DNA of 64,000 nt, taken from Burkholderia territorii. GTDB lineage: Bacteria > Pseudomonadota > Gammaproteobacteria > Burkholderiales > Burkholderiaceae. This document shows positions 63,102 to 64,000 of the stretch, in pieces. Under the pieces are notes generated by a model. It worked only from the letters and a program-made list of their open reading frames with translations, did not search any database and was not told where the DNA came from. The position numbers were made by a program, and so were the translations under genes. The DNA lies in the NCBI RefSeq assembly GCF_902833055.1, contig NZ_CADFEJ010000018.1:62001-126000 (forward strand), written 5' to 3'. How positions within the stretch are numbered: the stretch's first letter is position 1; every line of letters begins with the position of its first letter.

Positions 63102-64000
63102 TTATGCCGCTGCTGTCCCGCGTGCTGCGGCAAGCTTGCGCTGCAGCTCGGGCATGATGCGCGCGACCGCTTCCTCGCCCGCGAGGATGGCCGCGTTGCG
63201 CTGGTTGAAGTCGCTCCCGCCCATCGCGGCGAGATTCGGGCGGATCACGACGTCCGCGTATTTGTCGAGCTCGTAGGTCTTGATCGTCTGACCCATGATC
63301 GTGAAAGTCTGCAGCAGCATCTCGATCGGATTGTTGGTCGCCGCGCCGTCCGGTCGCGACGAGATGTCGACCGCGATCACGAAGTTCGCGCCCATCTTGC
63401 GCGCGAACGACGCGGGCACCGGGCTCACGAGGCCGCCGTCGACATATTCGCGGTTGCCGATCTTCACGGGCTCGAACACCGACGGCACGCTGCACGACGC
63501 GCGCACGGCAAGCCCCGTATTGCCCTGCTGGAACAGGATCGGCTGGCCGTTCTGCAGGTCGGTGGCGACGACACCGAGCGGCTTCGCCATCTTTTCGATC
63601 GGCCGGTTGTTCAGCGTCTTGTTCAGGAAGTTCTGCAGCGCGATGCCTTGCAGCAGCCCGCGCGAGCGGAACGGCAGCGCCCAGTCGCTGATCGCGGCCT
63701 GATCCATGTCGAGCGCGATCTTGTTGATCTGCAGCCCGTTCATTCCCGACGCGTACAGTGCCCCGACCACCGAGCCCGCGCTCGTGCCGGCGACGATCTC
63801 GATCGGGATGCCGCGCGCCTCCAGCGCCTTCAGCACGCCGATGTGCGAGAAGCCGCGGGCGGCGCCGCCGCCGAGCGCGATGCCGATCTTCACGGGCTTC
63901 TCGCGCGACTGCGCGGAATTCGCGGCGTTGTCGGGGCGGGACTTGTCGCCGAACGACGTGCAGGCGGCGAGGCTGGCGGATGCGCAGGCGATCGTGAAGT
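63102..64000 (-). CDS. Patatin-like phospholipase lipoprotein (partial)
   Basis: The patatin domain shows GGGAARGFSHIGVLKAL (oxyanion glycines), the nucleophile GTSAGS (about 36 residues after the ATG at 63893) and the catalytic Asp in VDGGLVSP. In the same frame upstream of that ATG, up to the window edge, the sequence reads TIACASASLAACTSFGDKS. This is the end of a lipoprotein signal with lipobox LAAC, so the real start lies beyond the edge and the protein is a membrane-anchored serine acyl hydrolase. Substrate is unknown; RssA-like bacterial patatins are related. Confidence 0.9.
   Translation of the reverse strand, partial: FTIACASASLAACTSFGDKSRPDNAANSAQSREKPVKIGIALGGGAARGFSHIGVLKALEARGIPIEIVAGTSAGSVVGALYASGMNGLQINKIALDMDQAAISDWALPFRSRGLLQGIALQNFLNKTLNNRPIEKMAKPLGVVATDLQNGQPILFQQGNTGLAVRASCSVPSVFEPVKIGNREYVDGGLVSPVPASFARKMGANFVIAVDISSRPDGAATNNPIEMLLQTFTIMGQTIKTYELDKYADVVIRPNLAAMGGSDFNQRNAAILAGEEAVARIMPELQRKLAAARGTAAA

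Overview
The window is a 64 kb, very GC-rich, densely packed piece of bacterial chromosome. Gene content, gene order and protein sequences point to a beta-proteobacterium, most likely Burkholderia (cepacia-complex-like) chromosome 1. This assignment rests on remembered protein families, not on a search. Almost everything is core housekeeping. I see no insertion sequence, prophage, CRISPR array, rRNA operon or replication origin. There is one tRNA gene.

Layout. 1-4.0 kb (minus): prfB (cut by the left edge, with its programmed +1 frameshift), recJ and an RpfE-like gene. 4.0-10.4 kb (plus): a lipoprotein exporter with one permease gene (lolC/F-lolD), a TatD-type DNase, comEC, and an alpha/beta hydrolase preceded by a duplicated hairpin leader. 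10.6-15.0 kb (plus): pyrG-kdsA-eno-ftsB. 15.1-17.1 kb (minus): a small lipoprotein, hslO and a gamma-carbonic-anhydrase-like gene. 17.2-26.3 kb (plus): a DUF455 ferritin-like protein, a hydrolase, a PHP phosphatase with yciO, an M50 protease, trpS, a methyltransferase, dapA, bamC and an MBL hydrolase. 26.4-35.8 kb (mostly minus): an Ala/Ser lipoprotein, a ribosomal oxygenase divergent from slyD, a metallophosphoesterase-like protein, mutS, a ~610 bp gene-poor gap, a FAD-dependent oxidoreductase and suhB. 36.1-38.0 kb (plus): trmJ and cysE. 38.0-40.8 kb (minus): a TPR gene, ppiA, ppiB and lpxH, divergent from cysS. 41-47.7 kb (plus): cysS, an AlkA-like glycosylase, accA, tilS, lysC and tRNA-Ser(GCU). 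47.9-55.3 kb (plus): a two-part glycosyltransferase-like gene, an orphan nuoM-like gene and cyoABCD. 55.8-62.2 kb (plus): a small Pro-rich exported protein and a yejABEF peptide importer. The window ends with an NlpC/P60 peptidase (plus) and a patatin-like lipoprotein (minus, cut by the right edge).

How the genes work together. Several clusters serve the envelope: LolC/D, BamC, KdsA, LpxH, FtsB, PpiA and NlpC/P60. Others form the translation and tRNA set: PrfB, TrpS, CysS, TilS, TrmJ, tRNA-Ser, ribosomal oxygenase and YciO. A third set handles DNA repair and uptake: RecJ, MutS, AlkA and ComEC. The nuoM-cyoABCD block is the clearest regulated respiratory unit; a near-perfect FNR-type site sits about 40 bp upstream of its predicted start.

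The most interesting unexplained signals are: the tandemly duplicated hairpin/uORF leader at 9454-9576; the FNR-type promoter in front of the orphan nuoM-cyo block; a metallophosphoesterase-fold protein that has lost most metal ligands; a glycosyltransferase-like protein with two apparent nucleotide-sugar domains; and an in-frame 15-bp tandem repeat in tilS. I found no convincing large, wholly new system.
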